DNA from: JAAYVZ01 sp035403265
GTDB taxonomy: Bacteria; Acidobacteriota; Thermoanaerobaculia; Thermoanaerobaculales; Thermoanaerobaculaceae
Assembly: GCA_035403265.1 (NCBI GenBank)
Contig: DAONEV010000017.1
Location: 1 to 24,609, forward strand
Length of the DNA stretch: 24,609 bases
Direction: 5' to 3'
Positions 15,505 through 22,308 of the stretch are shown piece by piece. The notes beneath the pieces were generated by a model. The model made no database searches. It saw only the letters and a program-made list of their open reading frames with translations, and was not told where the DNA came from. The position numbers and the translations under genes were made by a program. The first letter of the stretch is position 1; the number at the start of each line of letters is the position of its first letter.

Positions 15505-16794
15505 ATGGATGACCGTCATCTCACCGGCCACCTGGCCGAGGCGGCCGGGGATCTCGCCTTCAAGGACGACCTCACGGGCCTGTTCAACCGCCGGCTGCTG
15601 TCGCACCTGCTTGACCACTGGTGGGACGAGATGGCGTCCGAGCACGGGTGCATGGCCTTGCTCATTCTGGACCTGGACCGCTTCAAGGAGGTCAACGACT
15701 CCTACGGCCATCTGGCGGGCGATACCGTGCTCCGCACCGTGGCGGAGACCCTGCGCCGCACCTTCCGTGCCAACGACATCCTCGTGCGGTTCGGAGGCGA
15801 TGAGTTCGTGGTCCTGCTCCCTGGCGCCGGCACCGAGGAAGCGGGGGTGCTCGGGGATCGCGCCCGCCATGCCCTGGCGGCCTCCACCTTCAAGGCGCCC
15901 GCTGGCGACGCCCTCATCGAGGTACCGGTCTCGTTCAGCCTCGGGGTCGCCAGCTTCCCGGACGACGGCGGATTGGGAGCGTCTGTCCTTCAACGAGCCG
16001 ACGAGCGTCTCTACCTCGACAAGCACACCCGGCACCCGGGGACCCGGAACCGCCGTTGGTCCCTCGGACGTGTCGTCGGGATGGCCAGCCTCGCGGTGCT
16101 GGCAATGGCCGCGCTGGTCGGCCTGGTCCTCGAGCTGCGACCCGCCTCCCAGCCATCAAGGACGGCGGCGAGCCCCACTCGGCTGGAATCGTCCCCCCAG
16201 TGGTCCCGCGAGCTGGCGCTGCTGGTTGAAATCGAGCGCCTCCGATTCGAGCTGGAGGCCCGTGTGAAAAGGGCCGAGGACCGGCCTCAACCCGAGGCCG
16301 ACCGCGAGGACATCGAGAGCCTGCGGAGCCGCCTCGAGCAGCTACAGGGGCAGCTCGCGACCGGTCAGCCGAGCGGTGCGGCCTCACCCGCTCCGCGGCC
16401 CCTTCCTGCGGGGCCGCATGGACCCCAGTCCGAACCCGCGGCTGCCGAAGTCCCGACTCTCCCCACACCGCCTGCTCCCGAGGCGGCGACACGAACCACT
16501 TCCGACGCGACGCTGGCAATTCCCCCGCAGCTCTTGCGTTTCGACCGCCCGGTCTATCCGGAGATGGCGCGCCGATTCCAGCGTGAGGCGGTGGTCGACC
16601 TGCGGGTGAAGGTGAGCGCCGCGGGGAAAGTTGTGGCGGTGACTCCGCTCGGGCCGCCCCTCGGCCTCGGCTTCGACGAGGCGGCGCGGCTGGCGGCCTT
16701 CAGCGCCGTTTACGCTCCGGGCACCCGGAATGGTGTTCCGATCCCCATGGAAACCAACCTTACGGTGCAGTTCCGACTCGCTGAAACCCGCTGA
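15505..16794 (+). CDS. membrane diguanylate cyclase fused to a TonB C-terminal domain
   Basis: 429 residues from ATG 15505; GTG 15487 would add six residues but has no ribosome site. Residues about 18-178 form a GGDEF domain: DDLTGLFNRR, then LLILDLDRFKEVNDSYGHLAGDTVL, then the active site GGDEF at 97-101. The allosteric I-site RxxD (RAND, 88-91) lies exactly five residues before it, and SLGVAS and ADERLY follow. All catalytic residues look intact, so it should make c-di-GMP and be product-inhibited. A membrane span covers about 187-209. Next come a coiled coil (about 232-286, LALLVEIERLRFELEARVKRAE; ESLRSRLEQLQGQL) and a Pro/Ala-rich linker. A TonB_C domain follows at about 340-426 (RFDRPVYPEMARRFQREAVVDLRVKVSAAGKV). 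This puts GGDEF in the cytoplasm and TonB_C in the periplasm. Confidence 0.9.
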   Translation: MDDRHLTGHLAEAAGDLAFKDDLTGLFNRRLLSHLLDHWWDEMASEHGCMALLILDLDRFKEVNDSYGHLAGDTVLRTVAETLRRTFRANDILVRFGGDEFVVLLPGAGTEEAGVLGDRARHALAASTFKAPAGDALIEVPVSFSLGVASFPDDGGLGASVLQRADERLYLDKHTRHPGTRNRRWSLGRVVGMASLAVLAMAALVGLVLELRPASQPSRTAASPTRLESSPQWSRELALLVEIERLRFELEARVKRAEDRPQPEADREDIESLRSRLEQLQGQLATGQPSGAASPAPRPLPAGPHGPQSEPAAAEVPTLPTPPAPEAATRTTSDATLAIPPQLLRFDRPVYPEMARRFQREAVVDLRVKVSAAGKVVAVTPLGPPLGLGFDEAARLAAFSAVYAPGTRNGVPIPMETNLTVQFRLAETR

Positions 16795-16816
16795 GGCCCT
16801 CGAGATCCCGGCCTGC

Positions 16817-18160
16817 CTATCGCGCACCCGCCAGGGCGGCGTTGAGCGTGCGCAGGAGGGTGAGCAGGTAAAGGCCGACCGAGCGCTCGCGGATGAAGTA
16901 GAGGTCGTACTCGAGCTTGCGCCGGTGCTCGTCGAGGTCGCAGGCGTAGGGCATGTTGACCTGGGCCCAGCCGGTGATCCCGGGCGGGACCGCGAGACGG
17001 AATGTGTAGTACGGGAGCTGCCGCGCCAGGTCGGCCACGAACTCCGGTCGTTCCGGCCGCGGGCCCACCAGCGACATGTCCCCGCGCAGCACGTTGAGTA
17101 GCTGTGGCAGCTCGTCGACGCGCAGCCGGCGCAGCCAGCGGCCGACCGGTGTGACCCTGGGATCGCCCGGAGGTGAGAAGCTCGGACCGTCATCCTCGGC
17201 GTCGCGACGCATGGTGCGCAGCTTGAGGATGCGGAAGCCGCGCCCGAACTGCCCGACTCGCGGTTGCAGGTAGAACACGGGTCGGCCGTCGGAGAGCCAC
17301 ACCAGCAGCCCTCCCAGCAGCACCAGAGGAGCAGCCGGGATCATCATGACCAGGGCCAGCAGGACATCCAGGACCCGGGTCAGCCGGTTGAAGAGCTGCC
17401 AGTGCACGCTGCCGAACCCGGGCTGGTGGAGGAAGGCGTCCGGGGAGAGCTCGTCCACCGGCAGGCGGCCGTCCAGCCACGCCCAGAGCTCGGAGGTCAC
17501 CACCACCGGCACTCCCGAGAAGTGCAGCGTCGCGAGATCCGAGGCCACCGCCCCAAAGCCGCCAACACTCCCCACCAGGACCACAACCTCCGCCTCCAGC
17601 CTGCGAGCGACACCAGCCAGCTCGGAAGGCGAGAGGGACGCGCCGTCGACCGGCTCCCAGGGAGCCAGGGGGTGCTGCCGCAGGCGATCGCACACGCCGG
17701 CGACGGCAGCGGTCTCCCCGACCACCAGAGCGGGCGGGCGAAAGCGCGCCGCCACCCAGCGGCGAACCCCGACCCGCACCAGCCATGCGGCCACGACCCA
17801 GCCCGAGGTCGTGAGGGCCAGCAGGCCGCGCCCGAAGCGCCAGGAAGGCTCCAGGTAGGTCGCTGCCGCGACGCCGACACCCCAGAACCCGCCAACCACG
17901 GCGACTCGCACCGCCAGCTCCCGGCGCCGTCGCAACCGCAGCGGACCGTACAGCTCCGCCGCCGTGGCCAGGCCCCAGAGCAACAGGATCCCGACGACCC
18001 CAAGCCCGGGATGACTCACGACCTCGGTCCACTTGTCACCCCGGATCGGACCCTGGAAGCGTGCCAGGTGCGCAAGCCACGCCACACCGGCCAGCGCGAG
18101 GCCATCGGCCACCGCCAGCAGCGGTCCCAGCCGCAGACCCATCGGACGCAGCATCCTCAC
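16817..18160 (-). CDS. polyprenyl-phosphate sugar-1-phosphate transferase (initiating glycosyltransferase)
   Basis: 447 residues from GTG 18160; ATG 18154, two codons in, is also possible because the ribosome site is weak. The N-terminal part (to about 150) has several membrane helices. A soluble region around ALVVGETAAVAGVCDRL resembles the Rossmann-like domain of WbaP/EpsE-type enzymes. The C-terminal catalytic domain begins FNRLTRVLDVLLALVMMIPAAPLVLLGGLLVWL. It continues with VGQFGRGFRILKLRTM, RVDELPQLLNVLRGDMSLVGPRPE and PGITGWAQVN, all hallmarks of the bacterial sugar transferase family. It moves a sugar phosphate from a UDP-sugar to undecaprenyl phosphate to start a repeat unit. The sugar cannot be read from sequence. 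Thirty-three bases separate it from the upstream aminotransferase gene. Confidence 0.9.
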   Translation of the reverse strand: MRMLRPMGLRLGPLLAVADGLALAGVAWLAHLARFQGPIRGDKWTEVVSHPGLGVVGILLLWGLATAAELYGPLRLRRRRELAVRVAVVGGFWGVGVAAATYLEPSWRFGRGLLALTTSGWVVAAWLVRVGVRRWVAARFRPPALVVGETAAVAGVCDRLRQHPLAPWEPVDGASLSPSELAGVARRLEAEVVVLVGSVGGFGAVASDLATLHFSGVPVVVTSELWAWLDGRLPVDELSPDAFLHQPGFGSVHWQLFNRLTRVLDVLLALVMMIPAAPLVLLGGLLVWLSDGRPVFYLQPRVGQFGRGFRILKLRTMRRDAEDDGPSFSPPGDPRVTPVGRWLRRLRVDELPQLLNVLRGDMSLVGPRPERPEFVADLARQLPYYTFRLAVPPGITGWAQVNMPYACDLDEHRRKLEYDLYFIRERSVGLYLLTLLRTLNAALAGAR

Positions 18161-18193
18161 GTCAGCGGTCCGCCAGTCTCACGTGTCGACCTC

Positions 18194-19318
18194 CTACGAC
18201 TTGAAGAACGCCCGCATCCCCTCCACCAGGCGCTCGCGCTCGTCGGGGCGGACCTCCGGGTAGATGGGCAGGGCGATGACGTCCCGGCATGCCTGCTCGG
18301 AGACCGGAAAGCTCCCCTCGCCATATCCCAGCTCGGCGAAACAGGTTTGCAGGTGTAGCGGGATCGGGTAATAGACCTCGGTGCCCAGGCCCCGCTTGCC
18401 GAGGAAGTCACGCAGCGCATCGCGCCTGTCGGCCCGCGCCACGTACTGGTGGTAGGTGTGACCTCGCCCGGGCAGCTCCTCCGGGGGCCGCACGACCCCC
18501 AGCAGCCCGGCCTCCTTGAGGAGCTGCCGATAGTGTGTGGCGCCCTCCCGCCGTTTGGCGATCCAACCATCCAGGCGTGGCAGCTTGGCGCGGAGGATGG
18601 CGGCCTGGATGGCGGCGAGGCGGAAGTTGCCGCCCACGAAGTTGTGGATGTAGCGCGGCCGCATGCCGTGCACCCGCATGTCCACCATGTGCTCGGCGAG
18701 GCCCTCGTCATTCGTGGTGACCAGACCACCGTCACCGAACGCTCCGAGGTTCTTGGTCGGGAAGAAGGAGAAGCAGCCAAACACGCCCAGCCCGCCGGTG
18801 GCGACTCCGTTGTAACGGGTGCCGATGGACTGGCAGCAGTCTTCGACGATCGGGATGTCCCCTGCCACCTTGCGGATGGCGTCCATGTCACAGGCCTGCC
18901 CGAAGAGGTGGATCGGGATGATCGCCCTGGTGCGCGGCGTGATGGCGGAACGCAGCGCCTCGGGGTCCATGTTGTAGTCGCGCGGGTCGATGTCCACGAA
19001 GACCGGCCTGGCGTGCAGGCGCCAGATCACCCCTGCCGAAGCGAAGAAGGTGAATGGCGTCGTGATCACCTCGTCCCCCGGCCCGATATTGAGGCACATG
19101 AGGGCGGCAAGCAGGGCGTCGGTCCCCGAGGTCACGCCGATGGACCGCTTGATCCCCAGGTACTCCGCGCACTCCTTCTCCAGGGCCGCGACCTCGGGTC
19201 CGAGGATGAACTGCTGGGTTGCGAAGACCCTCTCCACGGCGGCATGGACGTCGTCCTCGATGTCCAGCCACTGGCGGTTAAGGTCGAAGAGGGGAACTGA
19301 GGGTTTGTCAGAGCTCAT
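18194..19318 (-). CDS. DegT/DnrJ/EryC1/StrS-family sugar aminotransferase
   Basis: 374 residues from ATG 19318, 7 bases after AAGGA; ATG 19324 would overlap that site, so I prefer the shorter start. It is a PLP enzyme that aminates a keto sugar nucleotide, usually with glutamate as donor. SGTDALLAALMCLNIGPGDEVITTPFTFFASA holds the phosphate-binding pocket. VEDCCQSIG has Asp160, which contacts the pyridine nitrogen. CFSFFPTKNLGAFGDGGLVTT has the Schiff-base Lys189, and GGNFRLAAIQAAIL is the conserved dimer loop. It lies between a rhomboid and a sugar-phosphate transferase gene on the same strand. The product is probably an amino sugar for a surface glycan; the exact substrate is unknown. Confidence 0.93.
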   Translation of the reverse strand: MSSDKPSVPLFDLNRQWLDIEDDVHAAVERVFATQQFILGPEVAALEKECAEYLGIKRSIGVTSGTDALLAALMCLNIGPGDEVITTPFTFFASAGVIWRLHARPVFVDIDPRDYNMDPEALRSAITPRTRAIIPIHLFGQACDMDAIRKVAGDIPIVEDCCQSIGTRYNGVATGGLGVFGCFSFFPTKNLGAFGDGGLVTTNDEGLAEHMVDMRVHGMRPRYIHNFVGGNFRLAAIQAAILRAKLPRLDGWIAKRREGATHYRQLLKEAGLLGVVRPPEELPGRGHTYHQYVARADRRDALRDFLGKRGLGTEVYYPIPLHLQTCFAELGYGEGSFPVSEQACRDVIALPIYPEVRPDERERLVEGMRAFFKS

Positions 19319-19358
19319 GAGCATGTCCTTTTCACAAAGGGCGCCTGCACGGGCCGCC

Positions 19359-20069
19359 CTACTCGTTCAGAGTGTAAGGATACCGCGGCGGCCGTACGCG
19401 CCCCGCGCGGCGCAGGATCAGGGCCAGCGCCGCCCCGGCCACGAAACCACCGACGTGGGCGAACCACGCCACACCACCCTGTGCGGCCCCGGTCGAGGCG
19501 AGAGAGAGCGTCCCGGAGAAGAACTGCACGACGAACCACAGGACGAGGAACACGGGCGCCGGCAGCTCCGCCATGGTGAAGAAGATACCGAGGAAGATCA
19601 GCGACTTGACGCGAGACCAGGGAAACCAGACGAGATAGGCGCCCAGGACCCCGGCGATGGCTCCCGAGGCCCCGATCAGAGGGACCCTGGACAGCGGGCT
19701 CACGGCCGCCTGCCCCAGGCTCGCGACGACGCCGCAGGCGAGGTAGAAGAGCAGGTAGGGGACGTGCCCCAGGACATCCTCGACGTTGTCGCCGAACACC
19801 CACAGGAACCACATGTTGCCGCCCAGGTGCAGCCACCCGCCATGCAGGAACATGGAGAGCACGATGGTCCAAAGACCGAAAACGAGGCCCGAGCCGAACG
19901 CCGCCGGGTGGAAGAACCGCGCCGGCACGAAGGCGTTGGCCAGCAGGAACGACTCCAATTGCCGCCCAAGCAGCAGTTGGTAGGTGAACGCCACCAGGCA
20001 AGCCCCGATGAGCATCACGTTGACGACGGGAGGTCGCGACGAGGGGACCGAGTCCCGGAGCGGAAACAC
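19359..20069 (-). CDS. rhomboid-family intramembrane serine protease
   Basis: 236 residues from GTG 20069. Six membrane helices are visible. The family marks are HGGWLHLGGNMWFLW (76-90, with the oxyanion-helping His/Asn), GASGAIAG (133-140, catalytic Ser135) and AHVGGFVAG (204-212, catalytic His205). The protease therefore looks active, cleaving membrane helices near the outer face. No cytoplasmic extra domain is seen. The start has no good Shine-Dalgarno site. A TATACT box ends 7 bases before the GTG, which would suit a leaderless transcript. It lies 40 bases upstream of the aminotransferase gene and probably shares its transcript. Natural substrates are unknown. Confidence 0.92.
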   Translation of the reverse strand: MFPLRDSVPSSRPPVVNVMLIGACLVAFTYQLLLGRQLESFLLANAFVPARFFHPAAFGSGLVFGLWTIVLSMFLHGGWLHLGGNMWFLWVFGDNVEDVLGHVPYLLFYLACGVVASLGQAAVSPLSRVPLIGASGAIAGVLGAYLVWFPWSRVKSLIFLGIFFTMAELPAPVFLVLWFVVQFFSGTLSLASTGAAQGGVAWFAHVGGFVAGAALALILRRAGRVRPPRYPYTLNE

Positions 20070-20076
20070 GCCGGGG

Positions 20077-20082
20077 AGTATA
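20077..20082 (-). promoter_or_regulatory. candidate -10 of the rhomboid operon
   Basis: On the minus strand TATACT matches the consensus at five of six positions and is followed by 7 bases and then the GTG start. No TTGACA-like box is found 17 bases upstream, where the sequence is C/T-rich. If used, the mRNA would have almost no leader. Confidence 0.35.
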
Positions 20083-20103
20083 CCTTTCCCCCCACCCCCC
20101 TCC

Positions 20104-20174
20104 CAGGCTTCAGGCTCAAGTTTCCTCGCCCTCCCGGGTGGGTGGTGGAGCTTGAGCCTTGAGCCTGAAGCCTG
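20104..20174. repeat. 17-bp perfect inverted repeat (REP/MITE-like palindrome)
   Basis: CAGGCTTCAGGCTCAAG (20104-20120) and CTTGAGCCTGAAGCCTG (20158-20174) are exact reverse complements 37 bases apart. The right arm is preceded by an extra partial copy (CTTGAGCC at 20151-20158), so TTGAGCC occurs twice in tandem. It sits between divergent gene starts (rhomboid and DedA), so it is not a terminator. The layered 7-8 bp sub-repeats suggest a dispersed palindromic element. Other copies would be needed to prove this. Confidence 0.65.
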
Positions 20175-20193
20175 CGGGGCGGCGGGGTAGCGG

Positions 20194-20222
20194 TTGACGT
20201 CCGGGGATCCGCCACGTACCTT
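20194..20222 (+). promoter_or_regulatory. promoter of the DedA gene
   Basis: TTGACG (20194-20199), 17 bases, TACCTT (20217-20222). Spacing and -10 hexamer are identical to the ATP synthase promoter at 3402-3430. The predicted transcript start is near 20229, beyond or at the ATG at 20228, which favours translation from GTG 20276 unless the mRNA is leaderless. Confidence 0.55.
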
Positions 20223-20275
20223 GCCCGATGCCCTTTGGCAACGCGGTCCGTGCGCGTGGCGGGGGTGGGGGGACC

Positions 20276-20956
20276 GTGATCGATCTGGTCAAGCAGCTCA
20301 TCGACTTCATCCTCCACATCGACAAGCACCTGGACACGATCATCCAGAGCTACGGGATGTGGACCTACGGCCTGATGTTCGTCATCGTTTTCTGCGAGAC
20401 GGGCCTGGTCGTCACCCCATTCCTGCCCGGCGACTCGCTCCTCTTCGCACTCGGCGCCTTTTCCGCCCGGGGCTCGCTGGACCTGGCGCTGGTCCTGGTC
20501 CTCCTCTCCGTTGCCGCGATCGGAGGCGACACGGTCAACTACTGGATCGGCGCCAGGATCGGGCCGGCCGTCTTCCACCGGGACAACGTGCGATTCCTCA
20601 ACCGCAAGCACCTGGACCGGACCCACGAGTTCTACGAGCGGCACGGCGGTAAGACCATCATCATCGCCCGCTTCGTGCCGATCATCCGCACCTTCGCGCC
20701 GTTTGTGGCCGGGATCGGCCGGATGTCGTATGGCCACTTCCTGGCCTACAACGTGGTCGGTGGTCTCGCCTGGGTCACCATGTTCGTGCTGGGCGGCTAC
20801 TTCTTCGGCAACCTGGCAGTGGTCAAGCGCAACTTCACGTTCGTGATCTTCGCCATCATCTTCATCTCGGTGCTGCCGGCGGTCTTCGAGTACTTCCGCC
20901 AGCGACGGGTGACCGCCGCCCAGCGACGCGCCGCCCCCACCTCCGCGCGCGACTGA
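20276..20956 (+). CDS. DedA-family membrane protein
   Basis: 226 residues from GTG 20276 (IDLVKQLIDFILHIDKHLDTIIQSYGMWTYG), the usual beginning of DedA proteins. An in-frame ATG at 20228 would add a Gly-rich 16-residue tail not typical of the family. Motifs seen are FCETGLVVTPFLPGDSLLFALGAF, GDTVNYWIGARIG, and ARFVPIIRTFAPFVAGIGRMSYGHFLAYNVVGGLAWV with the conserved arginines and re-entrant-loop prolines. Several membrane helices follow, ending in a basic tail. DedA proteins are linked to undecaprenyl phosphate or phospholipid flipping and proton-force homeostasis. The particular lipid is not shown here. The PilZ gene follows 46 bases later. Confidence 0.93.
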   Translation: MIDLVKQLIDFILHIDKHLDTIIQSYGMWTYGLMFVIVFCETGLVVTPFLPGDSLLFALGAFSARGSLDLALVLVLLSVAAIGGDTVNYWIGARIGPAVFHRDNVRFLNRKHLDRTHEFYERHGGKTIIIARFVPIIRTFAPFVAGIGRMSYGHFLAYNVVGGLAWVTMFVLGGYFFGNLAVVKRNFTFVIFAIIFISVLPAVFEYFRQRRVTAAQRRAAPTSARD

Positions 20957-21002
20957 CATCCCTGCCGTCTCACCGGCCCGATCGTCGGCTATGATGGGCT
21001 GG

Positions 21003-21695
21003 ATGTCCCGGGATCTCTTGATCATCGGCTCCCTCACGCCGGCCCTCCGTCGGGTCATGCCGATGCTCGACCGGTCCGAGTTTCGCACCCACCATGCGGC
21101 CCGCGGTGACGAGGCGATGCACCTCGTCCGGAGCCAGTGCTTCGACCTCATCGTGGCGCGTTTTCCTCTCGCCGGTGCCGGCCTTGCTGAGTTGGTGCGC
21201 GCCGTGCGTGAGGACGGCAGCCCATGCCGAAGCGCCGGGTTCCTGCTTCTCGCCGAGCCAGAGCACGTGGCGGACGTGGGGACGTTCCTGGGTCGTGGAA
21301 TCGGACGCATCGTCGGGCTCGACGCGCCAAGCGAGCGCCTGGTCGACGCGGTCGCCGACCTGTTGGCTGTTGCACCACGCCGCGGCGTGCGGGCGATCGT
21401 GGAGGTGCGGCTGCACGTCGAGCAAGGGGGCAGTCAACTGCTCGCCCTCACCCACAATATCTCCGAGAACGGGCTTCTGCTCGTGGGAGCCCGAGACATC
21501 CCTATCGGCGCCCGGCTGAGCTTCGAGCTCTCGCTTTCTGGTCTCTCGTCAGCAATCCGCGGGGAGGCCGAGGTCGTGCGCCACACCGACCCGGCCCGCG
21601 AGAAGGTGGACGGGGTGGGCGCGCGCATCATCTCGTTTGCGGACGACGGTCACGAGCGCATGCGGGCGTATCTGCGCGGACAGCGCGAGAAGTAG
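21003..21695 (+). CDS. degenerate receiver-PilZ protein (c-di-GMP receptor candidate)
   Basis: 230 residues from ATG 21003; ATGs at 20991 and 20994 are in frame but lie inside or next to a TATGAT -10-like box. Residues 1-122 follow a receiver-like alpha/beta pattern (DLLIIGSLTPALRRVMPMLD; FDLIVARFPLAGAGLAELVRAVR; FLLLAEPEHVADVGTFLGRGIGRIVGL). The phospho-acceptor Asp expected after FDLIV is Ala/Arg, so phosphorylation is unlikely. Residues about 125-226 are a PilZ domain: RRGVR (126-130) gives the RxxxR c-di-GMP motif and NISENG (152-157) the NxSxxG motif. A beta-barrel and a final helix follow. It likely binds c-di-GMP; the output partner is unknown. Confidence 0.85.
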   Translation: MSRDLLIIGSLTPALRRVMPMLDRSEFRTHHAARGDEAMHLVRSQCFDLIVARFPLAGAGLAELVRAVREDGSPCRSAGFLLLAEPEHVADVGTFLGRGIGRIVGLDAPSERLVDAVADLLAVAPRRGVRAIVEVRLHVEQGGSQLLALTHNISENGLLLVGARDIPIGARLSFELSLSGLSSAIRGEAEVVRHTDPAREKVDGVGARIISFADDGHERMRAYLRGQREK

Positions 21696-21762
21696 CGGCC
21701 CAAGTCACCGACCATCCTCCCGGTCGGCCGAAGGAAGCTCTGCTGCGCCCGCGATTCCGGCC

Positions 21763-22308
21763 CTACCAGACGCGGATGCTGACCTGCGCGTCCGGGGCGT
21801 CCACGTGTAGCAGCTCACCGCGGCCAGCCGCCGCCACCAAGTCCATGGCCACACCCGGGTGCACGACCCGCCAGTCCCAGCGCTCCAGGACCTGCCGGAC
21901 CCTGTCCAGCGGGAGCCCGCCCCGCACCTTGGCCTCGTCGCCATCCACCGCCAGCTCCAGGCGGTCACCCACCTTCCGAATCAGCACCCTTGCATCGGGC
22001 GACGTGACCTGCAGCAAGGTGGTGTCGCCGGCCCGCTCGAGCACTCGCATCGCCTCCAGCACCTGCGCGCGCTGCCTCGTCACCTCGACCGGCATTGGCC
22101 GGGAGAGCTCCTTGTCGGGAATGGCCCGCATCGCGAGCTGGAGCAGCGGCAAGGGAACGGGCACGATGAGGCGCGGGCCGTGTCCGTCAAGAGGTTTGAC
22201 CTCCACTACCATCCAGCGGCTCAGGAACGTGGCCACGAGCAGCGCCAGGGTCGCCGCCAGCAGGACCGTTCCAACCGTCGAGACGCCACGTGTGCCGTGC
22301 TTACTCAT
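21763..22308 (-). CDS. membrane-anchored protein of unknown function (paralogue of the 22305-22826 product)
   Basis: 181 residues from ATG 22308: GGAGG lies 5 bases upstream and ATGA overlaps the stop of the preceding gene, so a longer start at 22323 is rejected. A basic N-terminus is followed by one membrane span (about 12-32, VGTVLLAATLALLVATFLSRWM). The rest alternates strands and short helices: VEVKPLDGHGPRLIVPVPLPLLQLAMRAIP; VTSPDARVLIRKVGDRLELAVDG; GGLPLDRVRQVLERWDW; AMDLVAAAGRGELLHVDAPDAQVSIRVW. The V-x-VPLPL strand-helix and the terminal DL...GELLHV...V-x-IRVW module also occur in the upstream protein. They resemble small SHOCT-like/DUF2089-type C-terminal modules, as far as I can recall. 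Function is unknown. Confidence 0.75.
   Translation of the reverse strand: MSKHGTRGVSTVGTVLLAATLALLVATFLSRWMVVEVKPLDGHGPRLIVPVPLPLLQLAMRAIPDKELSRPMPVEVTRQRAQVLEAMRVLERAGDTTLLQVTSPDARVLIRKVGDRLELAVDGDEAKVRGGLPLDRVRQVLERWDWRVVHPGVAMDLVAAAGRGELLHVDAPDAQVSIRVW

Noticed and set aside
17264..18358. A 364-codon plus-strand frame opposite the sugar transferase gene
   Set aside because: It is Gln/His/Arg/Pro-rich and antisense to an enzyme with conserved motifs along its length.
21708..21727. Bidirectional terminator between the PilZ gene and the minus-strand pair (CCGACC/GGTCGG)
   Set aside because: A 6-bp stem without a T tract on either strand; position is right but the signal is too weak.
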